From contig JAKSIC010000001.1 of assembly GCA_024399015.1 (NCBI GenBank), positions 186,001 through 250,000 on the forward strand: a stretch of 64,000 nt of DNA, in the 5' to 3' direction. Below are positions 34,594 through 42,608 of this stretch, piece after piece. The notes under the pieces are model-generated. The model saw only the letters and a list, made by a program, of their open reading frames with translations. It did not search any database and was not told the DNA's origin. A program made the position numbers and the translations under genes. Position 1 is the stretch's first letter, and every line of letters begins with the position of its first letter. This stretch comes from Fibrobacter sp. GTDB taxonomy: Bacteria; Fibrobacterota; Fibrobacteria; Fibrobacterales; Fibrobacteraceae.

Positions 34594-36978
34594 TTAAAAG
34601 GAGTAATTGCCAAAACGAACGAAGTAGGTATAGTTACCGAAATCGGCTATATCACCAAAGCTATCCTTATCCACAACTCGGTTCATACCCGCATAAATTT
34701 CCAGGGATTTGTACGCAAGGCGAAGTGCCGGTTCAATGACAAACTTGTTCTTGGACAACTGGGCGTGGGGACTGTCTTCAAAGTCATGGTAATAGGCGGC
34801 AAACAACCACAATCCAAAATACTTGTTATGGAAAGCGGCACTACCACGAATCAAGGCATACTCGTGAGAAGACAACTCTTCGTCATACCATTCCGTTGAC
34901 CACGGAGTAACCTGGGCATGATAACGATAAGCGATATCCAATGGAGCATATTCAAAGGATTTCGGGCTCACGTAACCATGGCCTTCCTGATGGTAGCGTT
35001 CAATTGCCGCTGCAGCCCCCGCAGTAAAGGTCGCGAATGGTTTCGGAGATACGGAATAACGTAAATCACCAGAGAATTTCCAGTAAATCGGAATCAAGTC
35101 ACTCATGCCGAAATTAAATCCGATGGACTGCAAGCCGGCAGAAGCATGAGCAGCAAAACCCTTTTGAGAAAACCACGGATCGTCATCCCCCTTTAAATAT
35201 TCATAATTCAGGCTCGGAGACACAGGGAACGTCTTGACGCCGTCATAACCATAATACAAGGGATTCAATTCAAAAGTACGATTGCCAAACAAGAAGTTTG
35301 CAGAAACCTTCTGGTTCGCGTCCACGTCGTAAACAACCGACATGGAGAAATCACTTCGTTCTTCCGATACGATTCGATACTCGCCACGAAGATCATTATT
35401 GTAAGTCTTCAACGGACGCAGCATAAGGTAATCGTAACCGAACTGAAGTCCCCAATGTTTGCTCCAAAGTTTCGAGACATTCAAACGAGGCTGAACGCCA
35501 TAAGACGAAGTTCCCCAAAAGCCGGACAGAACCAATTCAATTTCCATCTGGTTCACGTAATTTACAGCGCCTTCAAAGTAAGCATTTGCGCCCAGGATGT
35601 TAGAGCCAAAGCCACCCACAGCCACATCAAAGGTGGGATGCACCGCAGCAGAGACCATCAGGTCACCGGAAGGTTGCATATCGAAATCCAACGAGTCATA
35701 ACCCGGACGCTGCAAGATTTTTTCAGCAAAATGTTCTAAAGCAACAATGCCTGTATCAGAATCATTCCAATACGTCTTTACCGCACTCTGTGTTTCCGAA
35801 GACAAACTGTCAAAGGTCGGATTGAACTTAAACCAAGCCTTTCGCACATTACCACTAGCAAGTGAATCCTTATAAGAAACACGACGGTTTGCAAAAGGCG
35901 CGAAATCGGAAAGATTACGTTCAACACTTGAAAAACCAAGCTGAATCATAGCCGTAAAAGATGTATCCAAGGCGGTATGGGCTCGAATTGTAGTTCCAGG
36001 CAAATTATTCAAATTGGCTCCAGCCATTTGTTTCAAAAGCTTGGAGCGAGAATCGCCCGACAATGTTCCGCGCAAAGGATCTGCGATAACAATGATTGGA
36101 AATTCCGCAGCGTTATCTTCTACCGGCAAAGCATAGTGAGGACACAGTTCTCCAGAAATTTCGTTTTTCCACAAGGGCAATGATGAGATTACATCTGCAG
36201 AAAGTTTTCCCTCATTTTTCCCGTCACAACCCTGCACCGAGAATGGAATTTTAAAAGAGACATCTTGGCGATAGAGGCTTTCCTGAAAGCGCAATTTTGC
36301 GATAGATCGTTTAACCCCCATCGTGTCCGGATACAAGGATTTCTTTTCTCGCGCAACATGGAGACTTTCATCCACCGTCATGGTAAAGCGTTGGCGGAGA
36401 CTGGGAATTCCTTTTTTTGAAATTGGAACTTCAAACGCATCACGATTGTCGTAACCCAGCATATTTGTCGGGTCAGAAAGATCGTGTCCCACATAAGGAG
36501 CAATGACAGGATCCTTCATGATTCTCTGAATTTCATCCAGAGGGACACCCTTGGCCCACAAGGAACCAACCCAAGCGCCCCAAGAAGTGCCAACCACAGA
36601 ATCAACAGGGATTCCGTATTCTTCTATAGCATAGAGCACACCCAAATGGAACCAAGCAGAACGTTCCCCACCACTAAGATAGAGGACTGTCTTTAATGCA
36701 GGCTTTTCGCCTGCCGACGACGCATCACTCAGCACTTCAGGTTGTGAAGACGATGAATCCACAGAAACAACTGCAGGTTCTGCAACAGGGACAAACGGAG
36801 CAGCGGGAACGGAATCGACAACTTCGGATCCATTCGCAACAGAATCATTTGCGGATACAACAGAAGCAGTTTCTGCAGCATCAAAAGCGCTCAGCATAAG
36901 CTCTGCATCTGCCGCAGTTTTATCTTGGGCAAGCGCAGTTCCTGCCAACGCCGAAAAGGCAGCCACGGAGGCCACCAT
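34594..36978 (-). CDS. Patatin-like protein fused to an outer-membrane beta barrel (type Vd autotransporter-like)
   Basis: The ATG at 36978 opens a signal peptide (MVASVAAFSALAGTALAQ) and follows AGGGTGG by 5 bases; the product is 794 aa. After a Ser/Val/Ala-rich linker comes a patatin domain: LYLSGGERSAWFHLGVLYAIEEYGI (about 103) and the nucleophile elbow VVGTSWGAWVGSLWA (Ser about 133). Where patatins carry the catalytic Asp in a DGG motif the sequence reads EISGELCPHYALPV (about 276), so the Asp appears lost. A POTRA-like segment (about 383-430) precedes roughly 350 residues of alternating aromatic strands ending in FVRFGNYSF, the C-terminal Phe typical of outer-membrane barrels. This is the PlpD/type Vd layout. 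It is the last gene of the operon starting near 41.6 kb. Confidence 0.8.
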   Translation of the reverse strand: MVASVAAFSALAGTALAQDKTAADAELMLSAFDAAETASVVSANDSVANGSEVVDSVPAAPFVPVAEPAVVSVDSSSSQPEVLSDASSAGEKPALKTVLYLSGGERSAWFHLGVLYAIEEYGIPVDSVVGTSWGAWVGSLWAKGVPLDEIQRIMKDPVIAPYVGHDLSDPTNMLGYDNRDAFEVPISKKGIPSLRQRFTMTVDESLHVAREKKSLYPDTMGVKRSIAKLRFQESLYRQDVSFKIPFSVQGCDGKNEGKLSADVISSLPLWKNEISGELCPHYALPVEDNAAEFPIIVIADPLRGTLSGDSRSKLLKQMAGANLNNLPGTTIRAHTALDTSFTAMIQLGFSSVERNLSDFAPFANRRVSYKDSLASGNVRKAWFKFNPTFDSLSSETQSAVKTYWNDSDTGIVALEHFAEKILQRPGYDSLDFDMQPSGDLMVSAAVHPTFDVAVGGFGSNILGANAYFEGAVNYVNQMEIELVLSGFWGTSSYGVQPRLNVSKLWSKHWGLQFGYDYLMLRPLKTYNNDLRGEYRIVSEERSDFSMSVVYDVDANQKVSANFLFGNRTFELNPLYYGYDGVKTFPVSPSLNYEYLKGDDDPWFSQKGFAAHASAGLQSIGFNFGMSDLIPIYWKFSGDLRYSVSPKPFATFTAGAAAAIERYHQEGHGYVSPKSFEYAPLDIAYRYHAQVTPWSTEWYDEELSSHEYALIRGSAAFHNKYFGLWLFAAYYHDFEDSPHAQLSKNKFVIEPALRLAYKSLEIYAGMNRVVDKDSFGDIADFGNYTYFVRFGNYSF

Positions 36979-37000
36979 CCTAACCACCCTAAAGGATGAT

Positions 37001-37999
37001 TCAGCCAAGACGTGCGGGATTAGCCACATACCTGGAAGCATCCTCTGCTGCAACGTAACCAGACTGCACAAGACTATTGAGGCAGTCATCCATCAGCATC
37101 ATGCCATCCGCTGCGGAGGCAGCAATGATAGAAGGCAAGGTAAAGTGTTCACCACTACGAATTCTTGCAGCCACATTCTGGGTACCATAAAGGATTTCCC
37201 ATGCTGCAGTGCTGCCACCCTGAGTAGACGGCAACAAACGCTGAACCACAATAGCCTTAAGTACAGAGGCCAGCATGTTGCGAACCAAATCGCGATTTTC
37301 TGCAGATTCAGAAGAGAGCAATGCATCAAGAACGCCTACGGCATTGCCAGCAGTCACATTCAAGACAACGAGTGCGCCAGCTTCTGCCGCATGCAAAATA
37401 GGGATCAAAGTCTTGCCGTCAAAATCACCCAACCAAATCAAGTCGGTTCCACTACGGAGAGCCTGATCAATCTTTTGAGAAACATCACCAGATGCATCTT
37501 CAAGAACAAGGCTGGGGCCACGCTTTACAGGAATTTCTTCTGCACCATTCAAGAAACTGACGCGAAGGATCTTGGACTGGCAAAGCGCAGAAACATAGGA
37601 CGTTGCAGTGGTAGTTTTACCACTGCAAGAAGGACCTGCAAAAACAACCAAGCCGGAACTCAAGCCCAGCAAGTTGTTCAAGGATTCCGGAGCGCCGATA
37701 GCAGTAAATTCAGGACAGTCTTCAAGAACCGGGCGGAATACAGCGGCATTGCCCAGAGCAGCACGGTAATAACGTACGCGCCACTTGGATCCGCACCAGG
37801 AGCCCATCACAGTTCCGGATTCGCCATCCATAGAAGTCAAGATTTCGCGGAGGCCACCCACTTCAATAGCGGGGGCATCGGGAATAGCACAAACCTTTCC
37901 AGCCAAGCGAACTGCAGAGGGGGCACCTTCCGTGATAATCAATTCACTGGCACCAACATTCAAGGCATATTCCAACAAAGATTCAATTTCTGTCGCCAT
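37001..37999 (-). CDS. PilT-like ATPase paralogue with altered Walker B
   Basis: A 332-aa PilT/GspE-family protein. It starts like PilT (IESLLEYALNVGASELIITEGAPSAVRLAGKV). Walker A is intact (VVFAGPSCSGKTTTATSY, about 121-135). The region that in PilT reads LVGEMRD...ETGHLVFGTLHT reads WLGDFDGKTLIPILHAAEAGALVVLNVTAGN, so the Walker B glutamate and the His box are changed. It may bind ATP without normal hydrolysis. AGAGG stands 6 bases before the ATG. It lies 12 bases after another PilT-like gene and 22 bases before the patatin-barrel gene. It is distinct from the canonical PilT at 61 kb. Confidence 0.8.
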   Translation of the reverse strand: MATEIESLLEYALNVGASELIITEGAPSAVRLAGKVCAIPDAPAIEVGGLREILTSMDGESGTVMGSWCGSKWRVRYYRAALGNAAVFRPVLEDCPEFTAIGAPESLNNLLGLSSGLVVFAGPSCSGKTTTATSYVSALCQSKILRVSFLNGAEEIPVKRGPSLVLEDASGDVSQKIDQALRSGTDLIWLGDFDGKTLIPILHAAEAGALVVLNVTAGNAVGVLDALLSSESAENRDLVRNMLASVLKAIVVQRLLPSTQGGSTAAWEILYGTQNVAARIRSGEHFTLPSIIAASAADGMMLMDDCLNSLVQSGYVAAEDASRYVANPARLG

Positions 38000-38011
38000 G
38001 ATAAACCTCTT

Positions 38012-39625
38012 TTAGTTAGCAGAACGATATGCCGCAAAACGACGTGCGTCGTTTGCACGCTTCCAAGCTTCATTACCTTCGATGTAACCAGATTCCACGC
38101 ACTTCTGCAAGGAATCATCCAAGGAAACACCCTGATCCTTCAAGCTGTTGATTGCAGCAACAAGCTGGGCGATTTCACCACGGCGAAGGAGGTTGGCCAT
38201 GGGAGACGTCATCTTCATTGCTTCCACAGCAAGAATCTGGCCCTGGTTCTGCACAATGGGAATCAAGTGCTGAACAATCACACCCTTCAGCTGGTCAGCC
38301 AAGGCGTTTGCAAGAGCCGTACGATTCTGTTCCGGAACGGAACTGAGCAAGCGGGAAAGCAGAGAATGAACGTTGTTGCCTGCGGTTACAGCGAACACCA
38401 ATGCGCCAGCATTTGCAGCCTGGAGCAAGGCATAAAGTTCGTCTGTATTTTCCAGATGGTCAAAGAGGATAACGTCTGCGCCGCTCTTCATTGCAAGATC
38501 AACACCTTCAATTCCAGAGCGTACCTGCAAACCAACCTCACGTTGAGCAACTGCGCCGCGGGCGTTCTGCAGCAGGCGTTCGATGGGTTTTTCCACAGTC
38601 TGGATATACACATCACGATTCGCAGCAATGGTTTCTGCAAAGGTAATCATGGTGGTAGAGCGGCCGCTGGCGGCAGGACCTGCAATAAGCACAAGGCCGC
38701 TGTTCAACTCTGCGAACTGGGCGCAGAATGCGGGCAAGTAAAGATTTTCAAGTGTGGTGGATTCAGACGGAATCACGCGTAGAGAAATGCTGGGCGTGGT
38801 TCCGTTCCAGGTCACGGTGATGCGTGCGCGGCCAGCACCCTTCAGGCCGATAGTCTTGCTGAAGTTCTGACCGACCACAATCTTGTAGCCATCGGAGAAA
38901 CCCTTGGAGGCTTCGTCCAGACGTTCATTCAAGCGGGACAAATCCAAAGGCTGTTCGGATGCTTCGAACAGGGCGCCCGATTGTCGCATGACAATGGGGC
39001 GGTCCGCAAACAGATAGATGTCTGTTGCGTTAAACTTGCGAGCAAAAGCAATAATCTGCGGCAAAGTCGTCATGGGGCGGAGAGTTTCCGGAGCCTCGAT
39101 GGGAGTACCTTCACCAGTTGCAATAGCAAAGCGGGACGGAAGTTCATCGCTTTCTGCAGCAAGATCTTCTTCATCAGAATCGCTCTTCACCTGGAAAGTG
39201 CTGATGCTGGTAGCTTCCAAACCAGCGACCGCCTCAACATCCATATTGGCAGTAGAAATTTCGCCATAGGGATTGTTGCCTTCAATCTGCAAGCCTCCAT
39301 CGGAATCCGAAGAACTGGAGGAACTTGCGCTAGATGCGGCGGCGGTAAAAGCAGGTTTTGCGGCAGGTGCGACGGGTGCCGGAGCTGCAGCGGGAGCGGC
39401 CGGCTTTACAGCAGGGGCAGCAGGAGCTTCGGCTGCGGCTTTTGCCTCAAGATTCTTAACAAAAGCAAGAACCTTAACGTACATTGGCGGCGGGATAACA
39501 CCTGCATCCACCAAGACCTGGCCAATATCCTTTGTATCTGTCACCTGACCCCAATAGGTCTTAATTTGGTCTTCAGTCACAACCTTATTGTGAACAAGGA
39601 CCTTTGCCATATACTGGTTTCTCAT
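38012..39625 (-). CDS. GspE/PilT-like protein with degenerate ATPase motifs
   Basis: A 537-aa protein. Residues 1-60 (VLVHNKVVTEDQIKTYWGQ, IGQVLVDAGVIPPPMYVKVL) resemble the N-terminal GspE/MshE domain. An Ala/Pro-rich linker with a serine run follows, then a PilT-like domain (about 190-520). Walker A reads IAGPAASGRSTTM, with the essential Lys replaced by Arg; VEKPIERLLQNARGAVAQREVG keeps the Asp-box scaffold; Walker B reads VILFDHLENT and the His box reads VTAGN. Hydrolysis is therefore unlikely. The ATG overlaps the permease stop (ATGA) and has GGAGGG 7 bases upstream. Probably a structural or regulatory partner of the PilT-like protein that follows. Confidence 0.8.
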   Translation of the reverse strand: MRNQYMAKVLVHNKVVTEDQIKTYWGQVTDTKDIGQVLVDAGVIPPPMYVKVLAFVKNLEAKAAAEAPAAPAVKPAAPAAAPAPVAPAAKPAFTAAASSASSSSSSDSDGGLQIEGNNPYGEISTANMDVEAVAGLEATSISTFQVKSDSDEEDLAAESDELPSRFAIATGEGTPIEAPETLRPMTTLPQIIAFARKFNATDIYLFADRPIVMRQSGALFEASEQPLDLSRLNERLDEASKGFSDGYKIVVGQNFSKTIGLKGAGRARITVTWNGTTPSISLRVIPSESTTLENLYLPAFCAQFAELNSGLVLIAGPAASGRSTTMITFAETIAANRDVYIQTVEKPIERLLQNARGAVAQREVGLQVRSGIEGVDLAMKSGADVILFDHLENTDELYALLQAANAGALVFAVTAGNNVHSLLSRLLSSVPEQNRTALANALADQLKGVIVQHLIPIVQNQGQILAVEAMKMTSPMANLLRRGEIAQLVAAINSLKDQGVSLDDSLQKCVESGYIEGNEAWKRANDARRFAAYRSAN

Positions 39626-40425
39626 AGGAAATCCCTCCGGCTAAACCACCAACTTGCGATGGCCAAAAACACACCCACATAGCCCAAGGCGTAAACAGTA
39701 TTCCAGAACAAATACATGTCCGGAAGAGCGACTCCATGAACCACATAGTTGGTTACGTTAAATCGGTAAAGGCCCGGGAAAATTGCATGAATAACCACGG
39801 CAGCCTTTTCAAAAATTGCACTGGAAGTATCGTTCATTTCGCCCATACGGCTAGCAAAACGAACCTGTTCCAAAAGTTGATTGCTCAGGTGACCTGCAAA
39901 GTAAACACCCAAGGTGAACAAAGCACTTAGAACCGTGCTGCTAAAGCTGCTGAACAAAAGCGCCACTGCAATCACCACAGCCATTTCGCAGAAAATCAGG
40001 TAAATCGCCGTAAGCAAGCTAAGCGTAGGATCTGCACCAGTAACCGCAAGCATCAGGTAGTAGATGCAAGTGAGAATAGCAAGATGCACTGCGACTACAG
40101 CAAGTAAGCCCAAGTACTTACCCACAATGAAAGTGGCTCGACTGATAGGCTTGGAAAGCAAAGTCAATACCGTTCTACGCTGAATTTCCTTTTGAACAAG
40201 ACTGATACCCACAAAAATGGAAATCAGCAAACCAGACAGGCTCATCACTGAAAGGGTGGTGGATTTGATGACGTAGGCGCGATCAAACACAGACCATTCA
40301 CCAAGAACAATGCTGAACAAGGTGAGAGCGATAGCCAGGAATACGATGTTATAAAGAATCTTATCGCGGATAGATTCACGGAAAGTATTGAGGGCAATAA
40401 TGCCAATATGCTTAAGCGTCGGCAC
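39622..40425 (-). CDS. ABC-2 type transporter permease
   Basis: A 267-aa membrane protein with six hydrophobic segments and the ABC-2 opening ALNTFRESIRDKILYNIVFLAIAL and VQKEIQRRTVLTLLSKPISRATFIVGKYLGLLAV. The GTG at 40425 is preferred because GGAG stands 7 bases upstream; an in-frame TTG two codons earlier is too close to it. It overlaps the ATPase gene by 14 bases and the next gene by 4, so the set is translationally coupled. The family exports polysaccharides, lipids or small molecules, and includes gliding-associated GldF-type proteins. Substrate unknown. Confidence 0.88.
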   Translation of the reverse strand: MPTLKHIGIIALNTFRESIRDKILYNIVFLAIALTLFSIVLGEWSVFDRAYVIKSTTLSVMSLSGLLISIFVGISLVQKEIQRRTVLTLLSKPISRATFIVGKYLGLLAVVAVHLAILTCIYYLMLAVTGADPTLSLLTAIYLIFCEMAVVIAVALLFSSFSSTVLSALFTLGVYFAGHLSNQLLEQVRFASRMGEMNDTSSAIFEKAAVVIHAIFPGLYRFNVTNYVVHGVALPDMYLFWNTVYALGYVGVFLAIASWWFSRRDFL

Positions 40426-41323
40426 GGGCAATCTCCTCTGTCAAAATATCTTCAAGGCTGGGACGCTTGTGGTCCATCTTTTCTACAGCAACGCCATGAG
40501 ACAGGCAGAAACTGAGAAGACGATCGCGGGCAGCATCATCAGCGCAAACGCATTCCTGAGGATGACCTGCGGGAGTCACTCCTTCCGGAAGGTCCGCAGC
40601 AAGAATTGCTTGACGAGTACGGACATGGTATTCCACACCGCAGGATTCCGTAATTTCATCCACGGTACCTTCGCGGACAATCTTGCCATCAACAATCATG
40701 GCAACCTTATGGCTAATACTTTCCACGTCACTCAGCAAGTGGCTGGAATAGAAAATAGTCACACCGTCGCGATTCAATGTCTGAATTGCTTCACGAACAT
40801 CACGACGTCCCATAGGATCAAGACCACTCATGGGTTCATCCAAGATCAACAGTTTCGGCTTGCCAAGAATAGCCTGAGCAATGCCCACGCGCTGCATCAT
40901 ACCCTTGGAGTAGGAACGAAGACGACGGTCAATCCAATCCTTATCAGCGTGAAGAAGTTCCAAGGCCCAATGAATACGGGAATCCAGTTCCTTGCCTTCG
41001 AGACCTACAAGCTTTCCGTAGAACTGCAAAAGTTCTCGGCCAGAAAGATAATCGTAGAAATACGGTTGTTCCGGAGAATAGCCCAGGAAAGTTCTGCTCT
41101 TTACATCACGAGGGCTAATGCCGTTAATCAGCACCTTACCAGAATCAAAATTCAAAAGACCGGTAAGAACCTTAATGGTAGTAGACTTACCCGCTCCGTT
41201 AGGACCGATAAAACCATATACCTGACCCGGTTCCACATTAAAACTTACATCCTTCAATGCAAGCTTGGGTTTCATCAGAAAACCGCTGTGGTAGGTCTTA
41301 TGCAAATGTTCAATCTGAATCAT
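40412..41323 (-). CDS. ABC transporter ATP-binding protein
   Basis: A 303-aa nucleotide-binding subunit. Walker A FIGPNGAGKSTTIKVL, Q-loop region LGYSPEQPYFYD, signature YSKGMMQRVGIAQAIL, Walker B LLILDEPMSGLD and the H-loop FYSSHLL are all intact. A C-terminal extension of about 90 residues, typical of ABC-2 export ATPases, follows. It energises the downstream permease. It is the second gene of the operon, 12 bases after the small membrane protein. Confidence 0.93.
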   Translation of the reverse strand: MIQIEHLHKTYHSGFLMKPKLALKDVSFNVEPGQVYGFIGPNGAGKSTTIKVLTGLLNFDSGKVLINGISPRDVKSRTFLGYSPEQPYFYDYLSGRELLQFYGKLVGLEGKELDSRIHWALELLHADKDWIDRRLRSYSKGMMQRVGIAQAILGKPKLLILDEPMSGLDPMGRRDVREAIQTLNRDGVTIFYSSHLLSDVESISHKVAMIVDGKIVREGTVDEITESCGVEYHVRTRQAILAADLPEGVTPAGHPQECVCADDAARDRLLSFCLSHGVAVEKMDHKRPSLEDILTEEIARADA

Positions 41324-41335
41324 ACAAACACCAAA

Positions 41336-41638
41336 TTACTTATCAGAATCCTGTTCGTCGTTTTCTTCTGAAGTATTGCGTTGACCGCCAAAAGCACGTT
41401 CCTCAGCTTCCTCAATTTCACGACGGCGGCGATCAGCCCTTTCCTTTTTATTGATAAAGAAGTAGATAACCGCACCAACCAGGTACACAACGATACCGGA
41501 ATAGAAGATCGGGTTAATGGACTGACCTTCGAGACCCGGGAAAACATTCAGGATCAAGGTATGGCCAAACAGGCTGAGTAACACCAAGATAAAACCCAGA
41601 GCACGAAGCACATAAGTCGCGATGACAAGCTTTTTCAT
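41336..41638 (-). CDS. Small two-helix membrane protein
   Basis: A 100-aa protein, not recognised as a family. The ATG at 41638 has AGAGG 6 bases upstream. Two membrane helices (LVIATYVLRALGFILVLLSL and PIFYSGIVVYLVGAVIYFFI) are followed by a highly charged, helical C-terminal tail (KKERADRRRREIEEAEERA ... EENDEQDSDK). It is the first gene of the ABC/pseudo-PilT/patatin operon and may be an accessory subunit of the transporter. Confidence 0.65.
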   Translation of the reverse strand: MKKLVIATYVLRALGFILVLLSLFGHTLILNVFPGLEGQSINPIFYSGIVVYLVGAVIYFFINKKERADRRRREIEEAEERAFGGQRNTSEENDEQDSDK

Positions 41639-41753
41639 CAAAAACCTCTAAATAGACAACAAAACACCGTATTCCCATACGGTTTCTTTTCTTTTGAAAA
41701 ATACACTTTTATAGAACAAAGAGGAAAGGCGCGTAAGCAAAATGGGCGTTTTA

Positions 41754-41783
41754 TTGATGTTATTTCAGGAAAATTTTATCTAT
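41754..41783 (+). promoter_or_regulatory. Possible sigma70-type promoter for queC
   Basis: TTGATG (41754-41759) and TATCTA (41778-41783) are separated by 18 bases. A start of transcription near 41790 would place the predicted riboswitch at the very 5' end of the mRNA, as is usual. The hexamers are imperfect. Confidence 0.35.
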
Positions 41784-41795
41784 TTTTAGAATAAG

Positions 41796-41836
41796 ACAGT
41801 TCGAAACCATCCTGTCTAAAAACAAAACTAGGGAAC
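41796..41836 (+). ncRNA. PreQ1-I riboswitch upstream of queC
   Basis: A short stem GACAG/CTGTC encloses a 12-base loop (TTCGAAACCATC, 41801-41812) and is followed by the A-rich tail TAAAAACAAAACTAGGG. This is the compact H-type pseudoknot layout of the preQ1 class I aptamer: 5-bp P1, C-containing loop, A-rich tail and an SD-containing 3' end. The Shine-Dalgarno AGGGA lies inside the tail, about 6 bases before the ATG, so ligand binding would hide it and turn off translation. The downstream gene makes the preQ1 precursor preQ0, which strongly supports the call. Confidence 0.8.
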
Positions 41837-41839
41837 ATA

Positions 41840-42529
41840 ATGAAGAAAGCAATCGTACTCTCTTCAGGCGGTGTGGATTCTACCGTCTGCGTGGCAATGG
41901 CCGTTGAAAAGTTTGGCAAGGAAAACGTGGCCACAGCATCCATCTTTTACGGACAAAAACATCGCAAGGAATTGGACTGCGCCAAGGCGGTTGCGGATTA
42001 TTACGGGCTCCCCCATTACGAGTTTGATGTAGCACCCATCATGCAGTTTTCCAACTGCTCCCTACTAGCCAATTCCACAAAAGAAATTGACCACAAAAGC
42101 TACGATCAGCAAATTGCCGAAAACGGCCGCGGGAAAGTTTCCACTTACGTCCCCTTCCGCAACGGTTTAATGCTTAGCGTTTGCGCAAGCCTCGCCCAAA
42201 GCATTTACGAAAACGACGATGTCACCATTTTCCTCGGAGCTCACGCCGACGACGCAGCAGGCAACGCCTACGCAGACTGCAGTGAAGAATTCGTCAGCAC
42301 CATGAGCGACGCCATCGGCATCGGCACTTACGAACAAGTTCACGTGGCAGCCCCCTTTGCAGGAGTCAGCAAATCCGAAGTCGTTAAAATCGGCCTTGAG
42401 CTAAAGGCACCCTTTGAGCTGACCTGGAGTTGTTACGAGGGCGGAGAAAAGCCCTGCGGCACATGCGCCACATGCATTGATCGTGCCAAGGCTTTTGCAG
42501 CAAACAATGCTTGCGATCCGGCATTATAG
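41840..42529 (+). CDS. queC: 7-cyano-7-deazaguanine (preQ0) synthase
   Basis: Cytoplasmic enzyme that turns 7-carboxy-7-deazaguanine into preQ0 with ATP and ammonia, on the path to queuosine. SSGGVDSTVC is the ATP-pyrophosphatase P-loop; FYGQKHRKEL and TYVPFRNGLMLSVCASLA are conserved substrate motifs. CYEGGEKPCGTCATCIDRAKAF holds the four-cysteine zinc site. Length (229 aa) is normal. Its start is controlled by the predicted preQ1 riboswitch directly upstream. Other queuosine synthesis genes are not adjacent. Confidence 0.96.
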   Translation: MKKAIVLSSGGVDSTVCVAMAVEKFGKENVATASIFYGQKHRKELDCAKAVADYYGLPHYEFDVAPIMQFSNCSLLANSTKEIDHKSYDQQIAENGRGKVSTYVPFRNGLMLSVCASLAQSIYENDDVTIFLGAHADDAAGNAYADCSEEFVSTMSDAIGIGTYEQVHVAAPFAGVSKSEVVKIGLELKAPFELTWSCYEGGEKPCGTCATCIDRAKAFAANNACDPAL

Positions 42530-42551
42530 TAAATAAGGATTGCATTGAAAT

Positions 42552-42585
42552 AAAAAAGGCCCAGCTTATAGCCGGGTCTTTTTTG
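42552..42585 (+). terminator. Terminator of queC
   Basis: AAAAAGGCCCAGC pairs with GCCGGGTCTTTTT (single mismatches), followed by T residues. It could serve both directions. Confidence 0.85.
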
Positions 42586-42608
42586 ATTGAAGCACATGAA
42601 AATCTTTA

